From NCBI RefSeq assembly GCF_030689305.1, contig NZ_JAUYVM010000005.1, positions 62,001-126,000 on the forward strand: DNA of 64,000 bases. The letters run 5' to 3'. The translations under genes were made by a program, and so were the position numbers. This document shows positions 53,985-63,454 of this stretch, piece after piece (positions within the stretch are counted from its first letter, which is position 1; every line of letters begins with the position of its first letter). The notes beneath the pieces are model-generated. The model made no database searches. It saw only the letters and a list, made by a program, of their open reading frames with translations, and was not told the DNA's origin. This stretch comes from Vibrio penaeicida (GTDB lineage Bacteria; Pseudomonadota; Gammaproteobacteria; Enterobacterales; Vibrionaceae).

Positions 53985-53997
53985 TTGCAAATTGCGA
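53985..53997 (-). promoter_or_regulatory. LuxO-like enhancer site of qrr
   Basis: TTGCAAATTGCGA matches the LuxO enhancer dyad (TTGCA-W3-TGCAA) at 12 of 13 positions, about 100 bases upstream of the qrr start. A weaker TTGCATAGTGAGA lies close by. Confidence 0.7.
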
Positions 53998-54305
53998 AAT
54001 ATCGATTGCATAGTGAGAATGAAACGTCTCTAATAACGGTAGATTAACAGCGTAAAACCAGCCTTTAAGCGTATTTTTCCAGAAAACATTTAACGTATTG
54101 AATCCTCTAAAGAATTGAAATTCACTTAAACGTTTTATAAATCTCACATACTCTACTCGCAAGTGTGACTACCTTCTCAAAGTTTGATCTGTATTTAAGG
54201 AATCGCTGAATTTAACGGGCAGAGTTGCATAGTCACTATGGTTCGTATTGTCACAACCGATTACAATCAGCTAACTTTTGAATTAAGATCACAATACCTT
54301 CCTTA

Positions 54306-55946
54306 ATGAGCCGTACTACGTATCATTTTTTCGCTTACCTTACCGCTGTGGTGTGCTCACTCAGCTCAACGGAAATAGCCGCCTCACCGCAAACCATTAA
54401 CGTGGGTTTACGTTGGGTTCACCAATTTCAGTTTGCTGGGTATTACGCAGCAATCGATCAGGGCTACTACGCAGAAAAAGGGCTTCACATTAATTTGGTT
54501 GAAGGCTCACCTACATTGAATGTCACTGAAGAAGTACTTTCCGGTACATTGGATTTTGGTGTAGGGAATGGTGAACTTGTTCTTCAGCGTTTGAAAGGAA
54601 AGCCGCTGGTTGCTATTGCCGCGACTTTTCAATATTCGCCATCTGTATTACTGACTCTTGAGTCTTCGGGTATAAGAACCCCCAAAGACTTGGAAGGCAA
54701 ACGAATCATGACCTTAAATGGTCAAATGTACCCTTCCTATCTATCAATGTTAACGTCTGAAGGTACGGATGTTTCTACCATAAGGATTCAAAAATCCTCG
54801 TTTGACGTACAAGACCTCATTGACGGTAAAGTCGATGCCTTTAACGCCTATTTACCCAATGAACCCTATCTGCTTAAAAAACAAAACATTCGCTTCAATA
54901 TTCTCAACCCTAGAGCTTATGGCGTCGATTTTTATAGTGACTTTATTTTTACACGCGACTCACTCATCCAGCAAAATCCACAATTGGTAGACCAATTTCG
55001 GGAAGCAACACTTCGAGGGTGGCGATACGCTCTCGATAACCCCGAAGAAATCATTCAGATAATTCAAAGCAAATACAACAACGAAAAGACACTCGACGAA
55101 TTACGCTACGAAGCACTCGCCATTTCCAATCTCGTGCGTTCCGATCTGGTGGATATTGGCTACATCAATGAAAGCCGAATTGAAAAAATGGCCGCTATAT
55201 TGATTCAAGAGAATTTGATAGATGATCTCTACCACTTAGATGGATTGGTGTATCACGCTGAAAAGGAACAAATTGCTGACGCCCAGAAAAAGGTGTTCTG
55301 GTTATCACTGGTACTCATTTCACTTACTGGTGTATGTACCATCCTGATGCTTCTAATGCGACGCTTAAAGCAAGAAATGGCCAGCAGAAAAAAAGTCGAA
55401 GAGCAGCTCCGCCACCTCGCTTCGGTAGATCCTCTCACTAGCCTATACAATCGAAGGATGTTTGCGAACTTGATGGAAAAAGCCACAAACATCGCTCGTA
55501 GAACACAAATACCTTATAGCTTGGTGATTCTCGATATTGACCTATTCAAAGCAATCAATGATCAACACGGTCATAACACAGGTGATAAAGTGATCGTGGG
55601 TGTTGCCGATACGATAAAAAACGTGGCGAGGAGCTGTGACGTATGTGCCCGCTTCGGTGGCGAAGAGTTTATTATCCTGTTGCCTGACACCGATTTGCGT
55701 GGCGCGACCTCTTTTGCTTCAAGATTACGAGAAAGAGTCAATCATCAGCCCTTTTATTCTGAAGAAGATCATACCTTTAAAGTTACGTGCTCGTTTGGTG
55801 TCGTAGAGTGGAACCTTACGATGAGCCTTGATGAACTTATATCAAGAGCTGACGACGCCCTCTACGATGCGAAAAGAAGTGGAAGAGATAAAATTTGTAC
55901 CTTTCGCGATAATACCGAGAAAACGCTAGAGCCCATTGAAGCCTAG
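54306..55946 (+). CDS. Periplasmic-binding (NMT1/ThiY-like) domain fused to GGDEF diguanylate cyclase
   Basis: A 546-residue membrane sensor. The signal peptide is about residues 1-27. An NMT1/ThiY-type periplasmic binding domain (about 30-260; LRWVHQFQFAGYYAAIDQGYYAEKG) is followed by a transmembrane helix (about 335-355) and a GGDEF domain (about 375-535). The active site is RFGGEEF; RSCD five residues before it is the RxxD inhibitory site, so the enzyme is predicted active and feedback-controlled. It should make c-di-GMP in response to a small periplasmic ligand. The start codon lacks a strong ribosome binding site. It is divergent from the qrr RNA. Confidence 0.88.
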   Translation: MSRTTYHFFAYLTAVVCSLSSTEIAASPQTINVGLRWVHQFQFAGYYAAIDQGYYAEKGLHINLVEGSPTLNVTEEVLSGTLDFGVGNGELVLQRLKGKPLVAIAATFQYSPSVLLTLESSGIRTPKDLEGKRIMTLNGQMYPSYLSMLTSEGTDVSTIRIQKSSFDVQDLIDGKVDAFNAYLPNEPYLLKKQNIRFNILNPRAYGVDFYSDFIFTRDSLIQQNPQLVDQFREATLRGWRYALDNPEEIIQIIQSKYNNEKTLDELRYEALAISNLVRSDLVDIGYINESRIEKMAAILIQENLIDDLYHLDGLVYHAEKEQIADAQKKVFWLSLVLISLTGVCTILMLLMRRLKQEMASRKKVEEQLRHLASVDPLTSLYNRRMFANLMEKATNIARRTQIPYSLVILDIDLFKAINDQHGHNTGDKVIVGVADTIKNVARSCDVCARFGGEEFIILLPDTDLRGATSFASRLRERVNHQPFYSEEDHTFKVTCSFGVVEWNLTMSLDELISRADDALYDAKRSGRDKICTFRDNTEKTLEPIEA

Positions 55947-55998
55947 CTTGTTCATTTCATAACTTAAACAAGCAGGCGACAATGAAAACCCAGCAAAT

Positions 55999-56229
55999 CT
56001 AAGCAATGCTGGTTTCTTTTATTTCCGTATTTACCGGACTGCAATATTCTTGATTGCATACTCGGCAGTAAAGCCTTTGTTCCATTTTATGGTCGTTATC
56101 ACCATTAAAAATTTGGAACATCATTTGATTAGCCTTTTCCAACAGCGTTGTACATTGCGGTGTGGTTTTGCACATAATGGCTTTATGGTGGGTCTTCTTC
56201 TCACACGCTTCACAATATACCTTAGGCAT
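55999..56229 (-). CDS. Small zinc-ribbon protein
   Basis: A 76-residue protein with two CxxC knuckles (C6/C9 and C55/C58), enough for one zinc site, plus C20 and C26 between them. AAAAGGA precedes the ATG. The gene is short but has a good ribosome binding site and sensible composition. Function unknown. Confidence 0.65.
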   Translation of the reverse strand: MPKVYCEACEKKTHHKAIMCKTTPQCTTLLEKANQMMFQIFNGDNDHKMEQRLYCRVCNQEYCSPVNTEIKETSIA

Positions 56230-56582
56230 TACTGGATTCCTTTTAGCACTTTTGAACTAAGTAGACCTAATTAGAACAAACATGTTCGCTATTATTAATT
56301 CTGAAACTAATATTTGTGGTGGACATAACATATTTGCCGAACTTAACACTCAACGAACACTATTATTGTGCTTAGTGTCATAATAAAAATGTTTTGTTTC
56401 AGGAAAATACGATATCTAGTACTTTATTTATAGCTAATTAAGACAACGACAATTAAAAGCTCAAAAGTTCTTGTCCAATCACTGAAACTCAATAAAAAAA
56501 CGCCCTCGGATGAACGAGAGCGTTTTGTTCTTTAAGCATTTGCGATTGATAAGAAAAAGCTTGTTCCTAAGAACTATCGGTC
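56230..56582. other. Intergenic region before the proline-use locus
   Basis: This is 353 bases between the zinc-ribbon gene and putP. It includes the putP terminator at 56497-56526 and an AT-rich segment that probably holds the zinc-ribbon promoter. There is a short inverted repeat ACACTA/TAGTGT (56357-56378) of unclear meaning. Confidence 0.5.
56497..56526 (-). terminator. Rho-independent terminator of putP
   Basis: On the minus strand, CGCTCTCG pairs with CGAGGGCG (one mismatch-like G-T pair) and is followed by TTTTTTT. It lies about 60 bases after the putP stop codon. Confidence 0.82.
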
Positions 56583-58073
56583 TTAGTCAAGTTCCTGCAA
56601 TTGCTTTTCAAACTTGGCATGTTGCGCTTTCACTTCATCAGAAGGCTCTCCTGTTGCAATACTGACCGCAACAATAGAGATAGTCGACAATATGATCCCA
56701 GGTACAATTTCGTACACGTCGAACCAACCACCTGAAAGCTGTTTCCATACCACAATTGTGATACCACCGACCAAAATACCCGCAAGAGCACCGTTACGAT
56801 TCATACCTACCCAGAAAAGGCTCAATACGATTGCAGGTCCAAACGCGGCACCAAAGCCAGCCCACGCGTAAGAAACTAGCCCAAGAACAGAACTGTCTGG
56901 GTTCATCGCGAGGAACAGAGCAACAAGTGATAGCAAGACAACCGCAATTCGACCAACGGTGACAACTTGCTCAGGTGATGCTTCGTTATTAAATACCTGC
57001 TTGTAGAAGTCTTCAGCTAAAGCTGATGAAGATACAAGTAACTGCGAATCCGCTGTACTCATGATCGCCGCTAGAATGGCAGCCAAAAGAATGCCTGCAA
57101 TCACAGGATGGAAAATAGCATTAACAAGCAGCATGAAGATTTTCTCACCATCTGCTAAATCATTGCCTTGCCCATTTAGGTAAACTAAACCAACCAAGCC
57201 CACTAACATGGCACCAACCATTGATAATGCCGACCAAATAACCGCGATACGACGAGCTGTGTCGAGATCTTTGTTGCTTCTTGATGCTTTGAAACGAGCC
57301 AAAATATGCGGCTGACCAAAGTAACCCAAACCCCAAGCGGCCAAGGAAATGATCGCAATGGCAGTCAGTGGTTCACCTTTAGAGTCATTCCACAAAGTCA
57401 AAAGCTCAGGGTTGATGTTTTTCAGATCTTCAGTCAGTTGACCAAGCCCTCCATCCATTGCGGCAATCGGCACAATCAGAAGCGCAGCTGCCATTAGCAA
57501 ACCCTGAACTAAGTCCGTCCAAGAAACCGCTAAGAATCCGCCAAACAATGTATAAGACACCACACAAACAGTGCCAATGATCACCGCTGTGGTGTAATCC
57601 AATCCGAATACCGTTTCAAACAACTTACCTCCCGCAACCAAGCCTGAGCTGGTATAAAAAAGGAAGAACAAAAGGATAAAGAAAGCAGAGATTGTCTGAA
57701 TCAATTTCGAATTATCTTGGAATCGACGCGATAAGAATTCAGGTAACGTTAACGCATCGGTCGTAATGCTGTAAGTACGCAGACGCTTGGCGTTAATAAG
57801 CCAGTTAGCCCAGGTTCCTAGTAGCAGACCACCAGCAAGCCAAAATGCTTCAATACCTGCAGCATAGGCATAACCTGGTAGACCAAGAAGCAACCATCCA
57901 CTCATATCTGACGCACCTGCAGAAAGTGCAGCTGGCCAAGGGCCTAGTGAACGACCACCCAAAAAGTAATCACTTGAATTTGAAGTACGCTTATAAGCAA
58001 TAACACCGATTGCAAGCATCAAAATAAGATACGCAATAAAGGTACCGGTAATAGCAAAGCTATTCTCGATCAT
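56583..58073 (-). CDS. putP: Sodium/proline symporter PutP
   Basis: A 496-residue sodium:solute symporter with about 13 membrane segments. It shows the PutP signatures SDYFLGGRSLGPWPAALSAGASDMSGWLLLGLPG (helix 2 sodium and proline binding) and STADSQLLVSSSALAEDFY. It imports proline with sodium. AGGAGT precedes the ATG. It lies downstream of putA and the PutA-CTD-like gene, all on the minus strand, so the three probably form one proline-use operon. Confidence 0.96.
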   Translation of the reverse strand: MIENSFAITGTFIAYLILMLAIGVIAYKRTSNSSDYFLGGRSLGPWPAALSAGASDMSGWLLLGLPGYAYAAGIEAFWLAGGLLLGTWANWLINAKRLRTYSITTDALTLPEFLSRRFQDNSKLIQTISAFFILLFFLFYTSSGLVAGGKLFETVFGLDYTTAVIIGTVCVVSYTLFGGFLAVSWTDLVQGLLMAAALLIVPIAAMDGGLGQLTEDLKNINPELLTLWNDSKGEPLTAIAIISLAAWGLGYFGQPHILARFKASRSNKDLDTARRIAVIWSALSMVGAMLVGLVGLVYLNGQGNDLADGEKIFMLLVNAIFHPVIAGILLAAILAAIMSTADSQLLVSSSALAEDFYKQVFNNEASPEQVVTVGRIAVVLLSLVALFLAMNPDSSVLGLVSYAWAGFGAAFGPAIVLSLFWVGMNRNGALAGILVGGITIVVWKQLSGGWFDVYEIVPGIILSTISIVAVSIATGEPSDEVKAQHAKFEKQLQELD

Positions 58074-58159
58074 ATAAAACTCCTCGTTTTATTATTTTTA
58101 TTCCATGTAGCTTCCCCCTAATTGAATACACAATTAAGGGAGAAGCGGGCATGAACTGG

Positions 58160-58858
58160 CTAGTGGCCGTCGCTCCCAAGCTCAAGCAAGGTCGCGTTTC
58201 CACCGACTGCCGTTATATTGATGGTGCGCGTTCGCTCAGTCACGAAGCGCAAAGCAAGGAATGGATCTAATGCTGTCGGAAGACCGACAAGATCCGTTTC
58301 ACTAATAAACGAAACGATGGCACCGCTTCGATTGGATAAACTTCGGTTAAGAAGAATTTCTTGTTCTGGAGAACCAACAAAACCTAAAGCGCGAACATCG
58401 CACTCTAGAATTTCCTGAGCGGATTCTCGCGGAATAATCTGTAAAACATGAGCGGGTAATGAAGTATTCGATATTGCTTGTGCAATAGCCTGCGTGAATA
58501 CAGAATCATCCGAGCTCAAAATAACGGTATTACCCGCTAATAAAGCACAGATTAACTGCGCCGTAACAGCCTGTCGCCCGGTGTCGGACGATTCATCTTG
58601 AAGCAACAAACAAACGCCTCTGCCAGCAGTGTAAAGCTCGTTTGTTTCACCTGTAGGCCCTGGCATCAAATGGGTTTTAGCCACTAATGCTTCGCTTTTC
58701 TCTAGGTGATACGAACTTACCGCACTGGTCGCAGATTCCTTTTGACTAAGTGCCTTAGTGAAAGAGGTAATTGCGGCGCTACGCTGTTCGTAGCCAGTTA
58801 GGTTCCAATTTTCCCATGCTGAGTATGCATCTGAAAAACAAGTGACTTGATGTGCCAT
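58160..58858 (-). CDS. Stand-alone PutA C-terminal (ALDH-like) domain protein
   Basis: A 232-residue protein related to aldehyde dehydrogenase but lacking the catalytic cysteine motif. A Rossmann-like core (about 75-195; AGRGVCLLLQ, AQLICALLAGNTVIL, LGFVGSPEQEI) parallels the P5C dehydrogenase domain of PutA. It ends in RTRTINITAVGGNATLL, which resembles the conserved C-terminal motif of long type B/C PutA proteins. There this domain is fused to the enzyme and helps to close the substrate channel. The PutA here (1039 aa) lacks that domain, so a separate gene seems to supply it. It is often annotated as P5C dehydrogenase. It starts 11 bases after putA with a GGAG site. Confidence 0.82.
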   Translation of the reverse strand: MAHQVTCFSDAYSAWENWNLTGYEQRSAAITSFTKALSQKESATSAVSSYHLEKSEALVAKTHLMPGPTGETNELYTAGRGVCLLLQDESSDTGRQAVTAQLICALLAGNTVILSSDDSVFTQAIAQAISNTSLPAHVLQIIPRESAQEILECDVRALGFVGSPEQEILLNRSLSNRSGAIVSFISETDLVGLPTALDPFLALRFVTERTRTINITAVGGNATLLELGSDGH

Positions 58859-58869
58859 AACGGTTCTCC

Positions 58870-61800
58870 TTATGCGTAAACGGCTTGAGTGAATCGGATA
58901 AGATAATGTGGACCACCTGCTTTAGGGCCTGTGCCCGACAGCCCTTGACCACCAAATGGCTGAACGCCAACGACCGCGCCAACTTGGTCACGATTGATGT
59001 AACAGTTGCCGACTCGAATGTGTTTCTCAATCCAGCGGTAGGTGGTTTCATTCCTACTGTGGACACCCATGGTCAAGCCAAAACCTGTGTTGTTAATTTG
59101 TTTAACCACATCAGCAATTTGGTTCGCTTTAAAGCGCACAATGTGAAGAATCGGACCAAAATGCTCTTTTTCTAACACAGAAATATCGTCAATTTCGAAT
59201 GCCGAAGGGGTGACGTAATCACCATTTGCACAGGCGTGAGAGAGCTCTGCCTGCGCGACCAGTTTTTGCGTACTCGACATTCTTTCAATGTGAGCAAGCA
59301 AATTGGTTTTAGCAGTCTGGTCAATTACCGGACCTACGTCGGTTTTATGTAAGTAAGGTAAACCCACATCCAATTGAGCCATTGCGCCCTGAATGAGTGA
59401 CGTAATTCGATCGGCAATATCTTCTTGAACAAACAAAACGCGAAGAGCGGAGCAGCGTTGTCCAGCAGAGGCAAAAGCCGAACGCATAACATCACGAACA
59501 ACTTGCTCGGGTAAGGCGGTACTGTCGACGATCATGGCATTCTGACCACCTGTTTCCGCAATAAACGGAACGGGAGCAGCTTCGCGGCTTGCCAACGTTG
59601 CGTTGATTCGCTGAGCTGTTTCCGTCGATCCGGTAAACGCAACACCCGCGATGGCTGGATGAGAGGCTAACGCGCTACCGATTTCACGGCCAATACCTGG
59701 AAGCAACTGAATAACACCCGCTGGCACGCCGGCTTCTAGCATCAATTCAATCGCTTTAACTGCAATAAGGCTGGTTTGCTCTGCGGGTTTTGCCACAACG
59801 GTGTTACCTGCGACTAATGCCGCTGTAACTTGACCAAGGAAAATAGCTAATGGGAAGTTCCATGGGCTAATACAAACAAACACGCCACGCCCTTCACGCG
59901 TCACCTGCTTAGTTGAACCATCAAATGCGGTGATGTGCTGCGCTTTCAAGAGATTTGCCTGGTTTGCGTAGAAGCGACAGAAATCGACCGCTTCACGTAC
60001 CTCGTCGATACAGTCGTGAATCGTTTTTCCTGCCTCGTGATGACACAAAGCCACCAACTCAGCCAAATCACGCTCCATAAAATCGGCAAGCGTATTGAGA
60101 TATGCGCCGCGAGACTCGGTGGTCTGACTGCGCCATTCATCCACATTGGCAGCAGCGCTGTTCAAAGCTTCGGAAACATGATCAAGGTTTGCAAAGGCCA
60201 AATTACCGACGTGTTTATTTCGATCATAAGGAGCGGTAACCGCAGTTGGTTGTACTCTATCCTTGATCATGCTTTCGAAAAGGTTCACACCATTAATGAT
60301 TGGCGCACCTTTCCATTGACGCTCATTAAAGGCATGAACAGCCTTCTCAAACTCTTCGGCTTCGCTGTCAATATCCACATTGACGCCGATCGAGTTTTTG
60401 CGATCATCAAAAATATCACCTGGCAGAGGTATCTTAGTGTTATTCAGCGTATCAAATGCCAATAGCGAATCGACAGGGTGATGAGTCAGCGTGTCGACAG
60501 GGCAACGAGCATCAACCAGACGATGGACAAACGAACTGTTTGCACCATTCTCAAGGAGTCGACGAACGAGGTATGGAAGCAAATCTTTATGGCTTCCAAC
60601 TGGCGCGTAGATACGAACAGATTGCCCAAAAGCGGACATTGCATGCTCGTATAACGCATCACCCATGCCATGCAATCGCTGGAATTCGTAGTCGCCGTGA
60701 TCTGCCATCACTGCGATTGCGGTAACGGTATGCGCATTATGGCTTGCGAATTGTGGGAAAATGTTGCCGCGTACCTCTGCACTCAATAAAAAGCGTGCAC
60801 ACGCAAGGTAAGCAACATCTGTCGCTTCTTTACGGGTATAAACCGGGTAATTATCGTATCCACCTTGCTGCGACCACTTAATTTCGCTATCCCAGTACGC
60901 GCCTTTCACTAAGCGTAATGGAATTAAGTCACCTTGTTCTTTTGCCAGACCATTTAACCAAACCAGTACAGGCAACGCGCGTTTCGAGTAGGCTTGAACG
61001 ACCAGTCCAAATTTACCCCACCCCTTAACGCTTTCGCTTTGGTAAAGCTTTTCAAAGAGCTTAAGTGAGAGCTCTAAACGATCCGCTTCTTCCGCATCAA
61101 TCGTTATCGCGACATCTAGCTCACGGGCTTTTTCAAGTAATTTAAGAACGGTGGAATACATCTCATCCATCACACGTTCGTAATTCGCAACTTCGTAGCG
61201 TGGATGCAATGCAGATAGCTTAATGGAAACAGACGGTGCAGGGCTCGTGTCTAATCCATACCCGTCACGTCCGACGGCTTCAATAGCCATGATGTAGTCT
61301 TTAAAATATTTGCCTGCATCTGTGTCTGTCAGCGCTGCTTCACCCAACATATCAAAAGAGTAGGTATAACCTTTATCGCGCATCTTTTTGCCGTTCTTTT
61401 GTGCCTCAGAAATCGAGCGTCCAAGAACGAATTGATGACCCATGATCTTCATCGCCTGATGCATCGCCTTGCGAATAACGGGCTCAGAGAGCTTATTCAC
61501 TAAGCTGTTAACAGCTTGAGATGGGGATTTGGATTCCGTTTCTTTAAGTCCAACCACTTTACCCGTCAGCATTAAGCCCCAAGTGGATGCGTTAACAAAA
61601 ACCGAATCTGAACTTTTAAGGTGGGACTTCCAATCAGCAACACTTAACTTGTCACGAATCAGCGCGTCTGCCGTTGCAGAGTCTGGAATACGCATTAATG
61701 CTTCAGCCAAACACATCAAAAGGATACCTTCTTGAGTGTCTAAACTGTATTCCAATAGAAGTGCATCGATCATCTGCACAGCATTTTTGTCGGCACGGAT

Positions 61801-61989
61801 AGCATTAATCAGTGCTGTGGTTTTTTCCTTTGTAGCACGCTTTTCATTATCAGAAGGCTTAGCTAATGGAATTAGTTGTTCTAACCATTGGGTCTCTTCG
61901 ACCATATACAATGGCGAGATCAGTGACCAAAGTTGATCAAGCGGTTGCTCAACAAACTGTTTCGTCAACACATCTGTTGCTGTAAACAT
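58870..61989 (-). CDS. putA: Bifunctional proline dehydrogenase / P5C dehydrogenase PutA
   Basis: A 1039-residue PutA that converts proline to glutamate in two steps, with FAD and then NAD. The PRODH domain (about 80-480) contains LSALHPRYE, LRLVKGAYWDSEIK and the FAD region YTYSFDMLGEAAL. The P5CDH domain (about 520-1030) contains the NAD motif SPWNFPLAIF, GFTGST-like VAFTGSTE, the general base in AETGGQ and the nucleophile in SAGQRCSALR (about 846). It has no N-terminal ribbon-helix-helix DNA-binding domain, so it is not its own repressor, and no C-terminal domain. AGGAAA precedes the ATG. Upstream is an AraC regulator. Confidence 0.96.
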   Translation of the reverse strand: MFTATDVLTKQFVEQPLDQLWSLISPLYMVEETQWLEQLIPLAKPSDNEKRATKEKTTALINAIRADKNAVQMIDALLLEYSLDTQEGILLMCLAEALMRIPDSATADALIRDKLSVADWKSHLKSSDSVFVNASTWGLMLTGKVVGLKETESKSPSQAVNSLVNKLSEPVIRKAMHQAMKIMGHQFVLGRSISEAQKNGKKMRDKGYTYSFDMLGEAALTDTDAGKYFKDYIMAIEAVGRDGYGLDTSPAPSVSIKLSALHPRYEVANYERVMDEMYSTVLKLLEKARELDVAITIDAEEADRLELSLKLFEKLYQSESVKGWGKFGLVVQAYSKRALPVLVWLNGLAKEQGDLIPLRLVKGAYWDSEIKWSQQGGYDNYPVYTRKEATDVAYLACARFLLSAEVRGNIFPQFASHNAHTVTAIAVMADHGDYEFQRLHGMGDALYEHAMSAFGQSVRIYAPVGSHKDLLPYLVRRLLENGANSSFVHRLVDARCPVDTLTHHPVDSLLAFDTLNNTKIPLPGDIFDDRKNSIGVNVDIDSEAEEFEKAVHAFNERQWKGAPIINGVNLFESMIKDRVQPTAVTAPYDRNKHVGNLAFANLDHVSEALNSAAANVDEWRSQTTESRGAYLNTLADFMERDLAELVALCHHEAGKTIHDCIDEVREAVDFCRFYANQANLLKAQHITAFDGSTKQVTREGRGVFVCISPWNFPLAIFLGQVTAALVAGNTVVAKPAEQTSLIAVKAIELMLEAGVPAGVIQLLPGIGREIGSALASHPAIAGVAFTGSTETAQRINATLASREAAPVPFIAETGGQNAMIVDSTALPEQVVRDVMRSAFASAGQRCSALRVLFVQEDIADRITSLIQGAMAQLDVGLPYLHKTDVGPVIDQTAKTNLLAHIERMSSTQKLVAQAELSHACANGDYVTPSAFEIDDISVLEKEHFGPILHIVRFKANQIADVVKQINNTGFGLTMGVHSRNETTYRWIEKHIRVGNCYINRDQVGAVVGVQPFGGQGLSGTGPKAGGPHYLIRFTQAVYA

Positions 61990-62241
61990 GCGTTTTCCTC
62001 AATCTCAGTACCGAATAAAATATCGGGTTCATCCACAATGGGTAGCAGTGTATTTTGAGCTTGAGCGAGATACTTGTCAAAAACTCCGGCTTTTTTGGCA
62101 AAAAGTCGGATTTTTAACAAAGTAAAAACATGATCACAGGAATTTCGCGACAGTTTATGCAATATAGTGCAAACAAATTCGCGCAGATTTAACGTATTAG
62201 AGTTCTATTTTTTCCGCAGTTTGAATAGGGAAGGCATGGAG

Positions 62242-63036
62242 TTAGTGTTTGTTCAAAAGACGCTTCTTATAGACAGATGGGGAGATTCCCTGAAGGCGTG
62301 AAAAAGTATGGGTAAATGTACTTTGCCCAGAAAACCCAGTCAGCTCAGCGATATGACCTAAACTTAGATTTCCTTGTTCAATGAGTTTTTTTGCCATGTC
62401 GACACGTCGTCCAAGTACATATTGATGTGGTGTAACACCGGTTTGCTCTTTGAAAAGCATGTGAAACTGGCTTTCTCCCAAGAAGACACTACCAGCAAGC
62501 TGGATAACGGTAATTCTATGGCTCAGGTGCTGCTCGATATAGCGATCCACAGCATCCATATCTAGTCGACCGTCTTTCTGTAAAGCTTGGAAGGACTTCA
62601 GGTGTCGTTGCAAGAGAGCAACCACTGTATCATTACATGCTCGGCTCAATAATTCATCAGCAGGGCTATTGCGCATTTCACTTACAAGCATTGCAATCAA
62701 TTGCTGTATCTGGTTATCGAGCTGAAAATAGATATCTTTCTTTCCTAGCTCATTCAATTTTTGCAATACCAGAGGATCGTACTCACTCATCATAGGCATA
62801 TTGAGCACCAGAATGTCCGACTTACCGATTCCTCCAAAAGCATGTTGTGAAGAAGCCGTTACCACACAACCTTGACCAGGACCGATAAAATTCCCAACCC
62901 CAGCAACGTCAAATTCTGCCTGCCCATTCAACCCAATCACGATCTGAGTATATTCATGATCATGGTTGTTCATTTCACTGGGAAGCGTCATCACTTGAGC
63001 AGGCATAAGCCCAATAAGACCGTTATTATTTTTCAT
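62242..63036 (-). CDS. AraC-family regulator, probable regulator of the put genes
   Basis: A 264-residue AraC-type regulator. An N-terminal cupin-like sensor domain (about 15-110; HDHEYTQIVIGLNGQAEFDV) precedes two helix-turn-helices (about 165-262; TVIQLAGSVFLGESQFHMLFKEQTG and GHIAELTGFSGQSTFTHTFSRLQG). It is immediately upstream of putA on the same strand, with a 250-base gap that probably contains the put promoter. Since this PutA has no repressor domain, a separate activator is expected. The assignment to proline control is by position only. No strong ribosome binding site. Confidence 0.85.
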   Translation of the reverse strand: MKNNNGLIGLMPAQVMTLPSEMNNHDHEYTQIVIGLNGQAEFDVAGVGNFIGPGQGCVVTASSQHAFGGIGKSDILVLNMPMMSEYDPLVLQKLNELGKKDIYFQLDNQIQQLIAMLVSEMRNSPADELLSRACNDTVVALLQRHLKSFQALQKDGRLDMDAVDRYIEQHLSHRITVIQLAGSVFLGESQFHMLFKEQTGVTPHQYVLGRRVDMAKKLIEQGNLSLGHIAELTGFSGQSTFTHTFSRLQGISPSVYKKRLLNKH

Positions 63037-63454
63037 GGCAACACCGGAAATTCATAGGCTTGTGTGCACTATGACGACTAAAAATATGAAGCAAGATCAC
63101 AAAGGTTGAAATAGTATCATCGAGCAGTGTACCTGCGGGCTTCAACTTGAGTCAAAAAAGGTTACATTTCACGGAACAATGATCAAGTGCACATAAATTA
63201 CGGTCAATGCTTACTCAATCCACTTTAATCGCATTTTTTTATATCAAAACTAAGAAAATTGTGAAATTCTCAAAGACAGAGTAGACTTTTTAGAGTTCAA
63301 TAAGTTGGGCGACTTGATTCTTTACTCATTAGCTCAAAAAACTAAGAGATTGAATGTGCTTAATTTCATACTTAATTTAAGTTCAATTCAGTCAAAATTA
63401 TGACCTTATCAGAGCAGTAAGGTTACTTACGAAATGAATATCATGCAGGGAATT
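63037..63454. other. Right intergenic region, divergent promoters
   Basis: This is 418 bases between the AraC gene and the truncated plus-strand gene. It is AT-rich; I see no conserved RNA, terminator or clear operator. A half-site of CRP type (TGTGATC on the minus strand near 63095) is too weak to call. Confidence 0.45.

Larger units (their letters stand above)
53622..54305. other. 684-base region without a protein gene, holding the qrr RNA
   Basis: This stretch contains the Lrp promoter (left), the qrr small RNA with its sigma-54 promoter and LuxO-like site (53778-53997), and the promoter region of the GGDEF gene (right). A 63-codon minus-strand frame at 53971-54162 overlaps the qrr regulatory region and is not considered a gene. 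Confidence 0.7.

Noticed and set aside
53971..54162. 63-aa minus-strand ORF
   Set aside because: It overlaps the LuxO-like site and the upstream region of qrr and has no coding signals; chance frame.
58160..58858. 232-aa protein as an active P5C dehydrogenase
   Set aside because: It lacks the GQxC catalytic cysteine and is only half the needed length; it fits a structural PutA C-terminal domain instead.
59935..60465. 176-aa plus-strand ORF inside putA
   Set aside because: It is antisense to the conserved PutA coding sequence; a shadow frame of a strongly coding strand.
62100..62135. CRP site upstream of putA
   Set aside because: Only one half-site (TGTGATC) is good; the second half is missing.
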